A program made the translations under genes and the position numbers. Shown here in pieces: positions 26,201 to 34,629 of a DNA stretch of 64,000 nucleotides. Every line of letters starts with the position of its first letter. Within the stretch, counting starts at the first letter, position 1. Under the pieces are notes generated by a model. It worked only from the letters and a program-made list of their open reading frames with translations. It had not been told where the DNA came from and did no database searches. Origin of the DNA: Couchioplanes azureus (GTDB lineage: Bacteria; Actinomycetota; Actinomycetes; Mycobacteriales; Micromonosporaceae); contig NZ_BMQY01000008.1 in the NCBI RefSeq assembly GCF_014648355.1, positions 44,365 through 108,364 of the forward strand. Reading direction: 5' to 3'.

Positions 26201-28499
26201 GCGCCGTGCGCAGCACCTCGCGGGCCGCCTCGAAGCGGGCGGTACGCAGGTAGGCGAGCGCCAGCGCATGGGCGACCTCGGTCGGCAGCGGCCGCCCGGA
26301 CCGCGCGGCGGCGGCGCGGGCGCGTTCCAGGTGCTCGACGGCGTCGCCCGGGGCCCGGTCGGCCAGCGCCCGCCGGCCGGCGGCGACCGCGGTGCGGTAC
26401 AGCACCTCGGGGTCGGTCGCCGCGCCGCCGTGCGCGTAGTGGTGTGCCACGGCGTAGACGTGCGGCGCATCCTGCGCATCCGGCGTCAGTGCCTCCAGCG
26501 TCGTGGCGAGGCGGTGGTGCAGCCGCTCCACCTCCGCCGGTGCCAGCTCGGCGAGCAGCGCCTCGGGCAGGGCGGGGTGCACGAACGCGTAGCGGCCGCC
26601 GGCGCCGCCCTCGACCAGGCCGCGCGCCGTGGCCGCGCCGATCGCCTCGGCGACGACGTCCGCCGGCAGGTCGCCGGCGGCCGCCACCAGGTCGAAGCGG
26701 AAGCGCACGCCGGCCACCGCGGCGACCCGCAGGACCGCCCGGTGCTCCGGCTCGACCTCGGCCAGCCGGGCCACGACCAGGTCCCGGCCGCTGCCCGCCG
26801 GAAGCTCGTGCAGGCGTCCTGGGTCGAACTGCCACTCTCCCCAGTGCGGGACCAGCAGGCCGCGGTCGGTCAGGGCACGCACGTACTCGACCGCGGCGAG
26901 CGGCAGTCCACCGCTGCGGGCGGCGACGTGGGCGGCCAGCTCCGCGGGGACGGCGGCGCCCGGGAGCCGGGCCGCCAGCAGACCTGCCACCTCGCTCTCG
27001 GCGAGCGGGGACAGCGCCACGGTGGTGTCCAGCGCCCGGCCGCAGCTCTGCCGTACGGCGGCGAGGCCGGACCCGTCCGGTGCGGTCACCACCACCAGCA
27101 GCGGCGCCTGCGCGATCCCCGCGGCGAGCGCGGCCAGCACCCGCTGACCGGCCGGGTCGAGCCAGTGGGCGTCGTCGAGCACCAGCACCGCGCCGCCGTG
27201 CTCGCACGCCAGCTCGGTGAGGAAGGCCGCCACCGCGGCGGCCAGCCGCTCGTCGCGCCCGTCGGAAGGCTCGGCGCTCATGTCGCCGAGCAGGTCGGCG
27301 AGCGCCGGGGAGACCGTGCGGACCAGGGCGGCGCCGGCCGTCTCCGCGGCCCGGCGCGCCAGGGCGCGGTCGCTGTCCCGCGCCTCGGGAGCCAGCCGGT
27401 CGAGCCCCCGCAGGTATCCGTCGATGGCGTCCCGCAGAGCGGCCATCGGTGCCTCGACGTCCGGCGAGCAGCGCGCGTGCAGGGCCGGCTTCGCGTCGTC
27501 GTCCCGCGTGCCGAGCTGGGCGGCCAGCGCGCTGCGGCCGACGCCGGGCGGGCCGTGCACCACCGCGATCCCGCCGGTGCCGGCCTGCGCGGTGGCCCGG
27601 CGGGCGGTCAGGACGGTCAGCTCGCGCTCGCGTCCGACCAGCGGGGGTGTCGCCGGCGGGGCCGCGTCACCGCCGGTCTGGCGGCGCAGCGCGGCCAGCA
27701 GGGCGGGTGCGTCCGGGAACCGGTCGTCGGGGTCCTTGGCCAGCAGCCGCGCCACGATGCCGGCGAGCCCGGCGTCGACCTGCGGCCGCAGCGTACGGAC
27801 GTCCGGGGCGGGGGTGACGGTGTGCATCCGCAGCAGCTCGCCGACGCTGGACGCGGTGAACGGCGGTTGCCCGGTCAGGCACTCGAACAGCACCACGCCG
27901 AGGGAGTACAGGTCGGAGCGGCCGTCCACCGGCCGCTTGAGCATGCCGGTCTGCTCGGGGGCGGTGTAGCTGAAGGTGCCGACCGCGGTGTGCTCGGCGT
28001 CCGGTTCGTCGCCGAGGGCGGCCAGCCCGAAGTCGATCAGCACCGCCGGGCCGTCGGCGGGCACGATGATGTTCTGCGGCTTGAGGTCGCGATGCACCAG
28101 GCCGGTACGGTGGGCGGCGCTCAGGGCGCCGGCCAGCTCCATGCCGAGCTGCGCGGTCCGGGCCTGCGACAGCGGTCCGTCGGCGAGCAGTTCGGCCAGC
28201 GGGCGGCCTTCGACGAGCTCGGTGACCAGCGCGGCGCGGCCCTCGTACAGGCCGGTGGCGCGGGCCCGTACCACGCCGGGGTGGTCGACGCAGGCGAGCA
28301 GGGCCGCCTCGCGCCGGAAGGCCAGCAGGGCGGCCGCCTCGTCGGCGGCGTCGCGCTGCTGCTTGACGGCGTACCGCTGGTCGCCGCGGCGCACGACGTG
28401 TACGACGGTGTGCGCGCCGTGGCCGAGCAGCTCCTCGGTCACCAGGCCGGTCAGCTCTGCCGCGGCCGACCCCGGCGCCGGTACGCCCTGTCCCGCCAC
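23274..28499 (-). CDS. Ser/Thr kinase - STAND ATPase - GAF - diguanylate cyclase fusion
   Basis: A single 1,741-residue protein with four parts. A Hanks-type kinase spans about 21-270 (AVK at 44-46, HRDLKPQN from 136, DFG at 156-158). A MalT/AcyS-like STAND ATPase follows (P-loop GPPGVGRS at 316-323, Walker B LVLDDAHWLD), with a long helical TPR-like region. A GAF domain lies at about 1330-1480 and a second GAF-like part at about 1500-1560. The GGDEF domain ends the chain (about 1575-1741), with an active GGEEF at 1660-1664 and an RxxD inhibition site five residues before it. The P-loop lysine is replaced by Arg. It should couple phosphorylation and ligand sensing to c-di-GMP synthesis. GTG start with GAGGTG upstream. 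Confidence 0.9.
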   Translation of the reverse strand: MAGQGVPAPGSAAAELTGLVTEELLGHGAHTVVHVVRRGDQRYAVKQQRDAADEAAALLAFRREAALLACVDHPGVVRARATGLYEGRAALVTELVEGRPLAELLADGPLSQARTAQLGMELAGALSAAHRTGLVHRDLKPQNIIVPADGPAVLIDFGLAALGDEPDAEHTAVGTFSYTAPEQTGMLKRPVDGRSDLYSLGVVLFECLTGQPPFTASSVGELLRMHTVTPAPDVRTLRPQVDAGLAGIVARLLAKDPDDRFPDAPALLAALRRQTGGDAAPPATPPLVGRERELTVLTARRATAQAGTGGIAVVHGPPGVGRSALAAQLGTRDDDAKPALHARCSPDVEAPMAALRDAIDGYLRGLDRLAPEARDSDRALARRAAETAGAALVRTVSPALADLLGDMSAEPSDGRDERLAAAVAAFLTELACEHGGAVLVLDDAHWLDPAGQRVLAALAAGIAQAPLLVVVTAPDGSGLAAVRQSCGRALDTTVALSPLAESEVAGLLAARLPGAAVPAELAAHVAARSGGLPLAAVEYVRALTDRGLLVPHWGEWQFDPGRLHELPAGSGRDLVVARLAEVEPEHRAVLRVAAVAGVRFRFDLVAAAGDLPADVVAEAIGAATARGLVEGGAGGRYAFVHPALPEALLAELAPAEVERLHHRLATTLEALTPDAQDAPHVYAVAHHYAHGGAATDPEVLYRTAVAAGRRALADRAPGDAVEHLERARAAAARSGRPLPTEVAHALALAYLRTARFEAAREVLRTALDAEADPAARSRLWGTLAEVEHDAFAGAAAVAATTRALAELGHPLPGHGLARLLSALGSAIAGGVVRRTGLGAGTVDGERRADLERRAMLLYGAGYGAATVQQVVPSILFLLQALYSVNRLGPGTAYARVYALLGYVLGLAKVHRSAARCLARGAHAAERTGDPALIAFVNWLCGMNRFVTGADDGTEWERAIHRDARWLDPPQFLFSYSFLGIRKLLCGHVEQSRAAHERGLSLLPPGTTRLAADYFSLLGVMAPAMQGRPAEAARALAAIRAAVPADATPGERGNIAVAQLCVVVEEGEFGEPFEAAVAEFEALGLRRAEMSVIHRWFYVLAAVGRLAQCRLATPDERPARLAAARRAIRDLGRAAITPLSKAIHGLAGAALLEQSGKPAEALAAVTRTERDTWVLDAPLLEFDAARIRARALRRLGHHGAAGRQAQQAHHLAEAQGWDHRARQVRAEFGMVARTQLSRRHSYTSTGATDPHRNRRLEALQQISVAAATVLDPVELARVALDETLRILGAERALLFICDDDGELRRFAGRDATGADLESVTDYGSTLLERVRESGQAVVVTGTEHGAALGSRSVVAHGLRSIIVAPVLQGGRMTGVVYLDSRLARGIFTEADADVLTAVVSHVAVALETARAAQLDAAVRTARRQQEVAELLRTSLAELGGLHDPGAVLDRLFATLVEWSGAAGGCLMRADGTLLTVVATRGAVDQGLLGTHLDLASATEFAARLATGRPELAPAPAELTGPLAADAPALTVPVLARDRLIAVVFLPGAELDAAAREVAAALASQGASAYDNAQLFSRVQELATTDGLTGVANRRHFHDLAETLVNVARRSERPLAAIMLDIDHFKKVNDTYGHGAGDDVIREVARRLGLSVRQSDVLGRYGGEEFAVVLPDCGGEEQTVAERTRAMVATEPIATRVGPVPVTISLGMARLNPDDDDLDTLLARADHALYQAKEAGRNRVVLA

Positions 28500-28634
28500 G
28501 CCGACACCTCACGTTCTCGCCGAACCCCACCCCATGATCGGCCGAAAGGGCGCGCATCTGAGGGTTCGGGACCCGGTGTCCGGATCCGGGCGCCCGGAGC
28601 GCCGCCCGGTCATCCACGATCACCGGAGGAGCCG

Positions 28635-28662
28635 GCCCCGGCGCGCCCGTGCGCACCGGGGC
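28635..28662 (-). terminator. Possible terminator after the DUF3455 gene
   Basis: GCCCCGG and CCGGGGC form a 7-bp stem with a 14-base loop, 24 bases past the stop codon of the DUF3455 gene on the minus strand. The arms are short for this composition, so the call is tentative. Confidence 0.35.
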
Positions 28663-28686
28663 GGCACCTCCGGCGCGGACCGGTGG

Positions 28687-29241
28687 TCAGCCCCAGAACA
28701 CGTAGCGGGCACCGTACGGGACGGCGACGGTCTCGCCCGGCGTGCAGGCGCGGGCCGGAGCGACGCCGCCCGAGGTGGAGAGCCGCTGGATGTAGGCCGC
28801 GTCCGCGAGGATGCCGTCGGCCGGGCCCGCGTGGCTGGTGACCTCCAAAAGCAGCTCGGGGATCGTGCCCGGGCGCGGCAGCTCGCCCACCTTCGCGGCC
28901 TTCACCAGCGACCCGTCGCGCTCGGACTGCCAGCTCGGCCCGGCGAAGTGGTGGACGCGCCCGCCGGTGCCGGCGAGCATGGCCTCCGGCACCGAGGGGC
29001 CGGCGAACGCGCCGCCGGCGTTGCAGGTGTAGGTCTGCGTCCCGCTGATCACCCGGTACGCGCCGATCCTGCGCACCCCCGGGGGCGGCGTGATGGGCGA
29101 GGGCGTGGCGCTGACGCTGGGCCTGGGCCGGGGGAGGGCCTGCTCGGCGGCGGAGGCCTGGACGCTCACGGCGGTGACGGCGCCGAGGACGGCGACGGCG
29201 GCGCCGCCGAGGATCGCGGTACGACGTGGGGTTCGCAGCAC
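28687..29241 (-). CDS. Secreted DUF3455 protein
   Basis: A 184-residue exported protein with an N-terminal signal (positively charged start, hydrophobic stretch 10-28, cleavage near ASAAE). The mature part matches DUF3455: GTQTYTC near residue 66, a PSWQSERDGSLVKA block, the IPELLLEVTSHAGPADG segment, and YIQRLSTSGGVAPARAC towards the end. The family is found in bacteria and fungi as a secreted surface protein of unknown function. The two cysteines, one in each conserved block, could form a disulfide. It is divergent from the wall-anchored protein gene, sharing a 209-bp promoter region in which I see no clear operator. Confidence 0.85.
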   Translation of the reverse strand: MLRTPRRTAILGGAAVAVLGAVTAVSVQASAAEQALPRPRPSVSATPSPITPPPGVRRIGAYRVISGTQTYTCNAGGAFAGPSVPEAMLAGTGGRVHHFAGPSWQSERDGSLVKAAKVGELPRPGTIPELLLEVTSHAGPADGILADAAYIQRLSTSGGVAPARACTPGETVAVPYGARYVFWG

Positions 29242-29450
29242 AGTGGGCTCCTACGACGGAAGGTCGGCACTGGGCCGACGCGGGTGTCGAGGTTGGACAC
29301 GGAGCCGTCCCCGCTCCCGGTTCATCGACCTGTCCGAATGGACTCCGGAGTCCGGCCGTTCGGCCAACCCGCCAGGGGCGACGTGCCGGTGCTCGTTCCT
29401 GATCTCTAGGATGCGAATGCTTCGATGCCAGGTCTTCACGGGAGGAACCC

Positions 29451-31040
29451 ATGCACCACCCTTCGGCCCGGCGGCTGCTCGCCGGACTGGCCGCCGCGGG
29501 CGCGGCCGCCCTCGGCCTGGCCGCCCCGGCCCAGGCGGCACCCGCCGCCACCGTCGACGTGAGTCTGTCCGCCGTCACCGTCGGGATCGGTGCGCAGACC
29601 GAACTCCGGCCCGTCCTCTCCGCGGACCGCGAGGTCAGCCTCTCCGGCGCCACCATGACCTACCAGCTCTCCGGCGATCTCGCCGGAGCCGGCCTGGTGG
29701 CCGGGGACGAGGACTGCGCCGTCGCCTCGCCGGCCACCCTCACCTGCAGCACGCCCTTCGAGGTGGAGTTCGGTCCCGAGGGAGCCGTCGGCTACCTCGG
29801 CGCCCGGCTCCAGGCGGCCCGGACCGCCGTCGCCGGCGCGACGGGCACGCTGACCGTGACCTTCGCCGCCGAGGGTGTGACCCCGGTGAGCGACACCGCC
29901 ACGGTGACCGTGGCCGAGGGCGTCGACCTCACCGCCGCCGAGCCCGACCGGGAGATCCGGCTCGAGCCCGGCGCGACCTTCACCGCGGCACTCGCGGTGG
30001 CGAACGCCGGCGACCGGACCGTCCGCGGCGCGGGCCTGTTCTTCGCCACCGACTACGCCTTCCAGGCCACCCGGAAGTACCGCAACTGCCTCTACGTGGA
30101 CGACCGCCTGCGCGGTTGCCTGTTCGACCAGGCCATCGAGCCCGGTGGGCGGTACGGCACGACCGTGCCCTACCGGCTGCGCAAGGACACGTACGCCCCC
30201 AGCTACATCGGCGGCGAGTTCCAGTGGATGACCACCGAGGCGTACCGCGACCTCGTCGCCGGCCTGCGCGAGGCCGGTACGCCCGGCGACGGCCCGGCGC
30301 TGAAGCTGGAGCCGAAGCCGGCACCGCGGCGCGCGGCCGCCGCACCGCAGACCGACATCGACCCGGACGACAACTGGCAGCGGCTCACCGTCGCGGCCAC
30401 CGGCAAGCGGGGCGCGGACGTCGCCGCGGTCGGCGGCCGGTTCTCCGGCGCGGCCGGCGCCACCGTGGACGCCGCGGTCGGCCTGCGCAACAACGGCCCG
30501 GCCACCCTGGACACCGGCCGCCGCGGCGGCCCGGCCAGCGTCGCCGTCGTCACCATCCCGGCCGGTGCCAAGGTCGTCACCGTGCCGGCCGGCTGCCGCC
30601 TCGTCGACGGCGAGGAGTGGCCCGCCAGCAAGGCGGTGCGGTACTACTGCGAGACGGGTTTCCTGTTCCGCGCCGGTGAGACCGTGACGTGGACGTTCGG
30701 CCTGCTCGTCGAGAAGGTGGTTCCGGACGCGGCAGGCGCGGTCGAGGCCAATCCGGACTGTCCGTGCGAGCGCTTCACCCAGGATCTGAAGAAGGCCAAC
30801 GACAAGGCCGCGCTGATCCTCCACCCGACCGGCAAGCCCGGCAGCACGGGCGGCGCGGGCAGCGGCGACGATGGCCAGGGCAGCGGTGGTCAGGGTAGCG
30901 GCGGCCAGGGCGGCGGGAGCGGCGGGCTGCCGGTCACCGGGCCGCGGAGCGCGGCCGTCGCCGGGGCGGGCGTGCTGCTCGTGGCGGCGGGCGTGGCCGG
31001 GCTCGCGGCGACGCGGCGGCGTACCCGCTCCGAGGCCTGA
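29451..31040 (+). CDS. LPXTG cell-wall-anchored surface protein
   Basis: The 529-residue protein has a signal peptide (1-29, ending AAPAQA), an extracellular region of beta-strand-rich repeats resembling immunoglobulin-like or DUF11-type modules, and a glycine/serine/glutamine-rich spacer (about 460-492). It ends in a sortase signal: LPVTG at 493-497, a hydrophobic helix and a TRRRTRSEA tail. Sortase would cut LPVT/G and attach it to peptidoglycan. No sortase gene is in the window. Paired cysteines in the extracellular part (NCLY...RGCL, DCPCERF) suggest disulfides. The ATG is preceded by GGGAGGAA at good spacing. A strong hairpin follows the stop. Confidence 0.88.
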   Translation: MHHPSARRLLAGLAAAGAAALGLAAPAQAAPAATVDVSLSAVTVGIGAQTELRPVLSADREVSLSGATMTYQLSGDLAGAGLVAGDEDCAVASPATLTCSTPFEVEFGPEGAVGYLGARLQAARTAVAGATGTLTVTFAAEGVTPVSDTATVTVAEGVDLTAAEPDREIRLEPGATFTAALAVANAGDRTVRGAGLFFATDYAFQATRKYRNCLYVDDRLRGCLFDQAIEPGGRYGTTVPYRLRKDTYAPSYIGGEFQWMTTEAYRDLVAGLREAGTPGDGPALKLEPKPAPRRAAAAPQTDIDPDDNWQRLTVAATGKRGADVAAVGGRFSGAAGATVDAAVGLRNNGPATLDTGRRGGPASVAVVTIPAGAKVVTVPAGCRLVDGEEWPASKAVRYYCETGFLFRAGETVTWTFGLLVEKVVPDAAGAVEANPDCPCERFTQDLKKANDKAALILHPTGKPGSTGGAGSGDDGQGSGGQGSGGQGGGSGGLPVTGPRSAAVAGAGVLLVAAGVAGLAATRRRTRSEA

Positions 31041-31056
31041 TCCGGCTGCCGACGCG

Positions 31057-31094
31057 GATGGGCGCCACTGCCGTGCAAACGGGTGGCGCCCATC
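31057..31094. terminator. Bidirectional terminator
   Basis: GATGGGCGCCAC and GTGGCGCCCATC make a perfect 12-bp stem with a 14-base loop, between the convergent wall-protein and hydrolase genes. It lies 16 bases after one stop and 19 bases after the other. Confidence 0.8.
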
Positions 31095-31113
31095 GCTTCC
31101 GGTGCCGGAGGGC

Positions 31114-32676
31114 TCACCGCAGGGGCAGGTCCAGCCAGGACGGGCCGGCGAGCGTGAGCGGTGCGCCCCGGGTGTTGGCGTCGAAGTAGAGCGGGTCCTT
31201 GGTGTCCACCACGAGGGCCACCCGATGCCCCGGCTTGATGTCGTACGCCGTCATCGGCAGCGCCAGGTCCACCGTGAACGGCCGGGTGGCGCCGTGCCAG
31301 CTGGTGGGTGCGTGGGTGATCAGCCGGCCGACGCCCAGCGAGTCGAGGTCGTAGAGGTACGCGATGACGGTACCGTCCGGCCGTTGCGGGACGATGCCCA
31401 GGTGGACCCGGGCGATGCCGCGGACCGGTGCCGCGGTGGCCTGCCGGTCGGACACCCACACGCCGGCGCGCCTGCGGTCGACCGTGGGCAGCCACACCGT
31501 CGGGGGAATCCCGGTCAGCTGCTCCAGGCCGTTGCTGACCAGGGCGATGCCGCCGTTCGCGGTGGTGTGCAGGCCGGAGGCGACCCGGTAGGACCAGTCG
31601 GTGCCGGTCGCCCGGCCGAGGGTTCCGGTCCTGTCCCACCCGTCGGGCTTGCCGAGCTCCTGCCGCTTGACCTGGGCGGAGACCCCGCCGGTGCCGGCGT
31701 AGGACTCCACGGCGCCGGAGCCGTGCGGGCGCATCACCACCGGCGGTTCACGGTCGATGCCGTTGTCCACCTGGCGCAGGTAGCGGTCCAGCCACTGGTG
31801 CAGGCTGGTCCAGACGTGGTTGGGCACGCCGAGCAGGCCGGAGATCTCGACCGTGGCGTGGTCGCCGGGGGCCAGCTCCAGCCGCCGGGGGGTCCGCAGA
31901 TTGTCGAAGAGGTCCACCATCTGGTTGACCGGGAAGATGCTGTCGCCGTAGGCGTGCGCGAGCAGGACGGCCGGGTTGTTGGCGTTGAGCTCGTCGATGC
32001 TGTAGCGCACGGATCGGCCCCGGGCCCACTGCTCGCGGTAGTCGTCGTTGCGGCCAGCCCAGTAGTCGTCGAGGATCTGGTCCATCTCGTCCGACGGCTG
32101 TCCCACGAGACGGGCGACGGACTGCAGGAAGAAGGCCGCTTGCGGCCGGCGGGTCTCCTCGCCGGACATCGACTCGGCCATGTCGGCCCAGCCGCTCAGG
32201 GAGGCGACCGCCCGGAGGCGCTTGTCGTGGGCCGCGGCCAGCAGGCTGATGCCGCCGCCGTAGGAGAGCCCGGCGATGCCGATGCGCTCCGGGTCGACCG
32301 GGGTGTGCGCGATCAGCCAGTCGACGGCGGTCGAGGCGTCCGCGATGTCCGGTGGGCCGGCCACCTCGATCTCCCCGCCGGAGAACCAGAATCCCCGTGC
32401 GGTGTAGGAGAGGACGACGTACCCGCTCTCGGCCAGCTTGCGGGCCTGCGCCAGGTACTGGAAGTCGTTGAGTCCCCAGCTGGCCACGAAGATGACCCCG
32501 GGGTGGCGGCCGGGTGCCGCCGGGGCGATGACGTTGGACTTCAGCGTCACGCCGTCGGTGGCGGTGATGTCGTTCCAGTGGAAACCGGTGGTGGAGGCGG
32601 CGGCCTCCGCGCGGGTGAACGGGCCGGCGGTCAGTACGATGAGGAGCACGGCCATCGCGGCGACGAGACGACGCAT
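31114..32676 (-). CDS. Secreted CocE/NonD-family hydrolase
   Basis: This 520-residue protein has a signal peptide (1-26) and an alpha/beta-hydrolase core (about 35-290), followed by the C-terminal jelly-roll (X-Pro dipeptidyl-peptidase C-terminal) domain (about 310-515). The catalytic triad is readable: Ser138 in GLSYGGG, Asp245 in AYGDSIFP and His273 in GDHAT. The family includes Xaa-Pro dipeptidyl peptidases, cocaine esterase and acylases; the substrate cannot be chosen from sequence. A 27-bp inverted repeat sits 20 bp upstream of the start, so the gene is probably repressed or activated by a dedicated regulator. It shares a terminator with the wall-protein gene. Confidence 0.88.
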   Translation of the reverse strand: MRRLVAAMAVLLIVLTAGPFTRAEAAASTTGFHWNDITATDGVTLKSNVIAPAAPGRHPGVIFVASWGLNDFQYLAQARKLAESGYVVLSYTARGFWFSGGEIEVAGPPDIADASTAVDWLIAHTPVDPERIGIAGLSYGGGISLLAAAHDKRLRAVASLSGWADMAESMSGEETRRPQAAFFLQSVARLVGQPSDEMDQILDDYWAGRNDDYREQWARGRSVRYSIDELNANNPAVLLAHAYGDSIFPVNQMVDLFDNLRTPRRLELAPGDHATVEISGLLGVPNHVWTSLHQWLDRYLRQVDNGIDREPPVVMRPHGSGAVESYAGTGGVSAQVKRQELGKPDGWDRTGTLGRATGTDWSYRVASGLHTTANGGIALVSNGLEQLTGIPPTVWLPTVDRRRAGVWVSDRQATAAPVRGIARVHLGIVPQRPDGTVIAYLYDLDSLGVGRLITHAPTSWHGATRPFTVDLALPMTAYDIKPGHRVALVVDTKDPLYFDANTRGAPLTLAGPSWLDLPLR

Positions 32677-32696
32677 AGATGAACCTCGATTCCTTG

Positions 32697-32723
32697 GGGA
32701 TTACCGCAAGGTAACTTAATCCC
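32697..32723. promoter_or_regulatory. Inverted repeat in the hydrolase promoter
   Basis: GGGATTA (32697-32703) and TAATCCC (32717-32723) are exact complements flanking a second nested repeat, TTACC-gcaa-GGTAA (32701-32714). The site lies just upstream of the secreted hydrolase start and in the gap before the divergent SRPBCC-like gene. It looks like a repressor operator, though no adjacent regulator is present. Confidence 0.5.
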
Positions 32724-32801
32724 GCCTTTCGGACAAGCCCGGCCCTTCGCGTGAAGTCCACTGAGATGTTTGGATGCCCCAGGGCTTGGTATGTCTCCGG
32801 T

Positions 32802-33221
32802 ATGCGACGTACTGGAAAGCTCTTGATCGCGGCGGGTGCGGTGGCGACCGCCGCCACCGTCGTCTCCCGGCGACGCTCCCGGCCCCGGGCCGGTGAGGCC
32901 GCCCGGCGGCATGTCATCACGGTGTTCCGCCCGTTCGACGAGCTGACCGCGGCGCAGCTGCCGGGCTCGCTCACCGAGCTGGGTGACGCCGTCGAGGTGA
33001 GCCTGCGGGCCGCGCCGGGCGGCCGCGGCACCGAGATCGCGGTCGCCGCCGTGGGTGACACGTCGCCCGAGCGGATCCGCCGCGCCCTGCGGGAGACCAG
33101 GTCGCTGCTGGAGGCGGGCGACGTCCTGCTGCCCGGCGGGCCGCCCACCACGGAGCCGACGCCGCTGAACCGGCCGCTGCGCGCGGCGACCCGGCACGGC
33201 CGCGAGGGAGGACTGCTGTGA
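32802..33221 (+). CDS. Short SRPBCC-like protein coupled to alcohol dehydrogenase
   Basis: A 139-residue protein with one N-terminal membrane-type segment (residues 5-20), followed by a charged stretch and a compact domain (about 38-115) reading HVITVFRPFDEL...LGDAVEVSLRAAPGGRGTEI. This resembles a shortened START/cyclase (SRPBCC) fold such as those found beside FDH-like dehydrogenases in actinobacteria, but the match is loose. Its last codons overlap the next gene by four bases (GTGA), so the two are translationally coupled. I infer that it assists the dehydrogenase, for example in membrane association or substrate delivery. An upstream in-frame ATG at 32766 is possible but adds unconserved residues. 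Confidence 0.65.
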   Translation: MRRTGKLLIAAGAVATAATVVSRRRSRPRAGEAARRHVITVFRPFDELTAAQLPGSLTELGDAVEVSLRAAPGGRGTEIAVAAVGDTSPERIRRALRETRSLLEAGDVLLPGGPPTTEPTPLNRPLRAATRHGREGGLL

Positions 33222-34405
33222 AGGCGTTGCAATGGCAGGGCGTCGACAAGCTCGCCGTCGGGGAGGTGCCCGATCCGCAACTGCGCAACCCGGGCGACAT
33301 CATCGTGAAGGTCACCCGGAGCGTCACCTGCGGCTCCGACCTGCACCTGCTCGGCGGCTACATCCCCTTCATGGCCAAGGGTGACGTGCTCGGCCACGAG
33401 TTCCTCGGCGAGGTCGTCGAGGTGGGACCCGACGTGCGGCGGCACCGGGTCGGCGACCGGGTGGTGGTCTCCTCCTTCATCTCCTGCGGCCGATGCTGGT
33501 ACTGCGATCAGGAGCTGTACTCGCTCTGCGACAACGGCAACACCAACCCGGCGATCACCGAGACGTTGTGGGGGCAGGCGCCCGGCGGCTGCTTCGGGTA
33601 CTCGCATGCCATGGGCGGCAACCCGGGCAGCCACGCCGAGTACATCCGCGTCCCGTTCGCCGACGTGGGCGCCTTCACGGTGCCCGAGGCGGTCAGCGAC
33701 GAGCGGGCCCTGTTCGCCTCGGACTCGGCCGCGACGGGCTGGATGGGCGCCGAGCTCGGCGGGGTGAAGCCCGGCGACGTGGTGGCCGTCTGGGGCGCCG
33801 GTGCGGTCGGGCAGCTGGCCGCGCGGGCCTCGGCGCTGCTCGGCGCCGACCGGGTCATCGTCATCGACCGGTACCCCAACCGTCTGGACCAGGCCGCCAA
33901 GTACGCCGGGGCGGAGACCCTCGACTACACCCGCGACGACGTGGCCGGTGAGCTGCGCGAGCGCAGCGGCGGCCGGGGGCCGGACGTGTGCATCGAGGCG
34001 GTCGGCATGGAGGCGCACACCCCCGGCCCGCAGTTCGCCTACGACCAGCTCAAGCAGCAGCTGCGCCTGCAGACCGACCGGCCCGCCGCGGTGCGCGACG
34101 CGATCCACGCGTGCCGCAAGGGCGGTTCGGTGTTCGTGCTCGGCGTCTACGCCGGCTTCGTCGACAAGTTCCCGCTGGGTGCGCTGATGAACAAGGGCCT
34201 GACCGTACGCGGCGCCCAGATGCACGGTCAGCGCTACATTCCGATGTTGCTGGAGCGCATGGCCCGCGGCGAGCTGGTGACCGAGCACCTCGCGACCCAC
34301 GTGATGCCGCTCAGCCGGGCACCCGAGGGATACCGGATCTTCAAGGAGAAGGAGGACGGTTGCGTCCGGGCGGTATTTCTGCCCCACGCGGCGGACAATG
34401 CGTAG
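33218..34405 (+). CDS. Zinc-dependent alcohol dehydrogenase (FDH-like)
   Basis: A 395-residue medium-chain dehydrogenase. The catalytic-zinc site shows TCGSDLHL (Cys38) and GHEFLGEV, and the structural zinc loop is CGRCWYCDQELYSLC. The nucleotide fold carries GAGAVGQLAARASALLGA, followed by an acidic residue in IDRYPN, which favours NAD over NADP. The length and the long insert place it with glutathione-independent formaldehyde dehydrogenase-like enzymes, which act on alcohols or aldehydes. The start is the GTG that overlaps the upstream gene's stop by four bases. A 224-bp gap with an iron-box-like sequence follows, so the next operon is separate. Confidence 0.9.
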   Translation: MKALQWQGVDKLAVGEVPDPQLRNPGDIIVKVTRSVTCGSDLHLLGGYIPFMAKGDVLGHEFLGEVVEVGPDVRRHRVGDRVVVSSFISCGRCWYCDQELYSLCDNGNTNPAITETLWGQAPGGCFGYSHAMGGNPGSHAEYIRVPFADVGAFTVPEAVSDERALFASDSAATGWMGAELGGVKPGDVVAVWGAGAVGQLAARASALLGADRVIVIDRYPNRLDQAAKYAGAETLDYTRDDVAGELRERSGGRGPDVCIEAVGMEAHTPGPQFAYDQLKQQLRLQTDRPAAVRDAIHACRKGGSVFVLGVYAGFVDKFPLGALMNKGLTVRGAQMHGQRYIPMLLERMARGELVTEHLATHVMPLSRAPEGYRIFKEKEDGCVRAVFLPHAADNA

Positions 34406-34600
34406 GCATCACCATTGTCGACGCATTTCCGAATGCGGGGCGGTGTTCCACGGAAATGGTGCATCCGCCGTGTCCACCGAGGTCAGCGCCCGCCTTCCGG
34501 AGTTCGACGTCGATCGCAAGATCAATTCATGTACGCCGGAAGGCGGCTCGCCGGGCGCCGGGGTGTGGATCCCGTCTCCCTCGTTCGGGGGATTAGGTAG

Positions 34601-34619
34601 TTAGGGAAGGCTTAGTTTA
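34601..34619 (+). promoter_or_regulatory. DtxR/IdeR-like iron box overlapping a promoter
   Basis: TTAGGGAAGGCTTAGTTTA agrees with the DtxR/IdeR consensus TTAGGTTAGGCTAACCTAA at 13 of 19 positions, including the TTAGG and AGGCT core. A second TTAGG starts eight bases earlier (34593). A possible -10 hexamer TAGTTT (34613-34618) lies inside the box and the ATG is 11 bases further on, so a bound repressor would block an almost leaderless promoter. Iron control is inference, strengthened by the ferric-iron transporter downstream. Confidence 0.6.
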
Positions 34620-34629
34620 TCGTCGCCCC

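Noticed and set aside
24750..28841. A 1,363-codon plus-strand frame opposite the kinase-cyclase gene
   Set aside because: It is the antisense shadow of a well-supported gene; no start region, motif or domain supports it.
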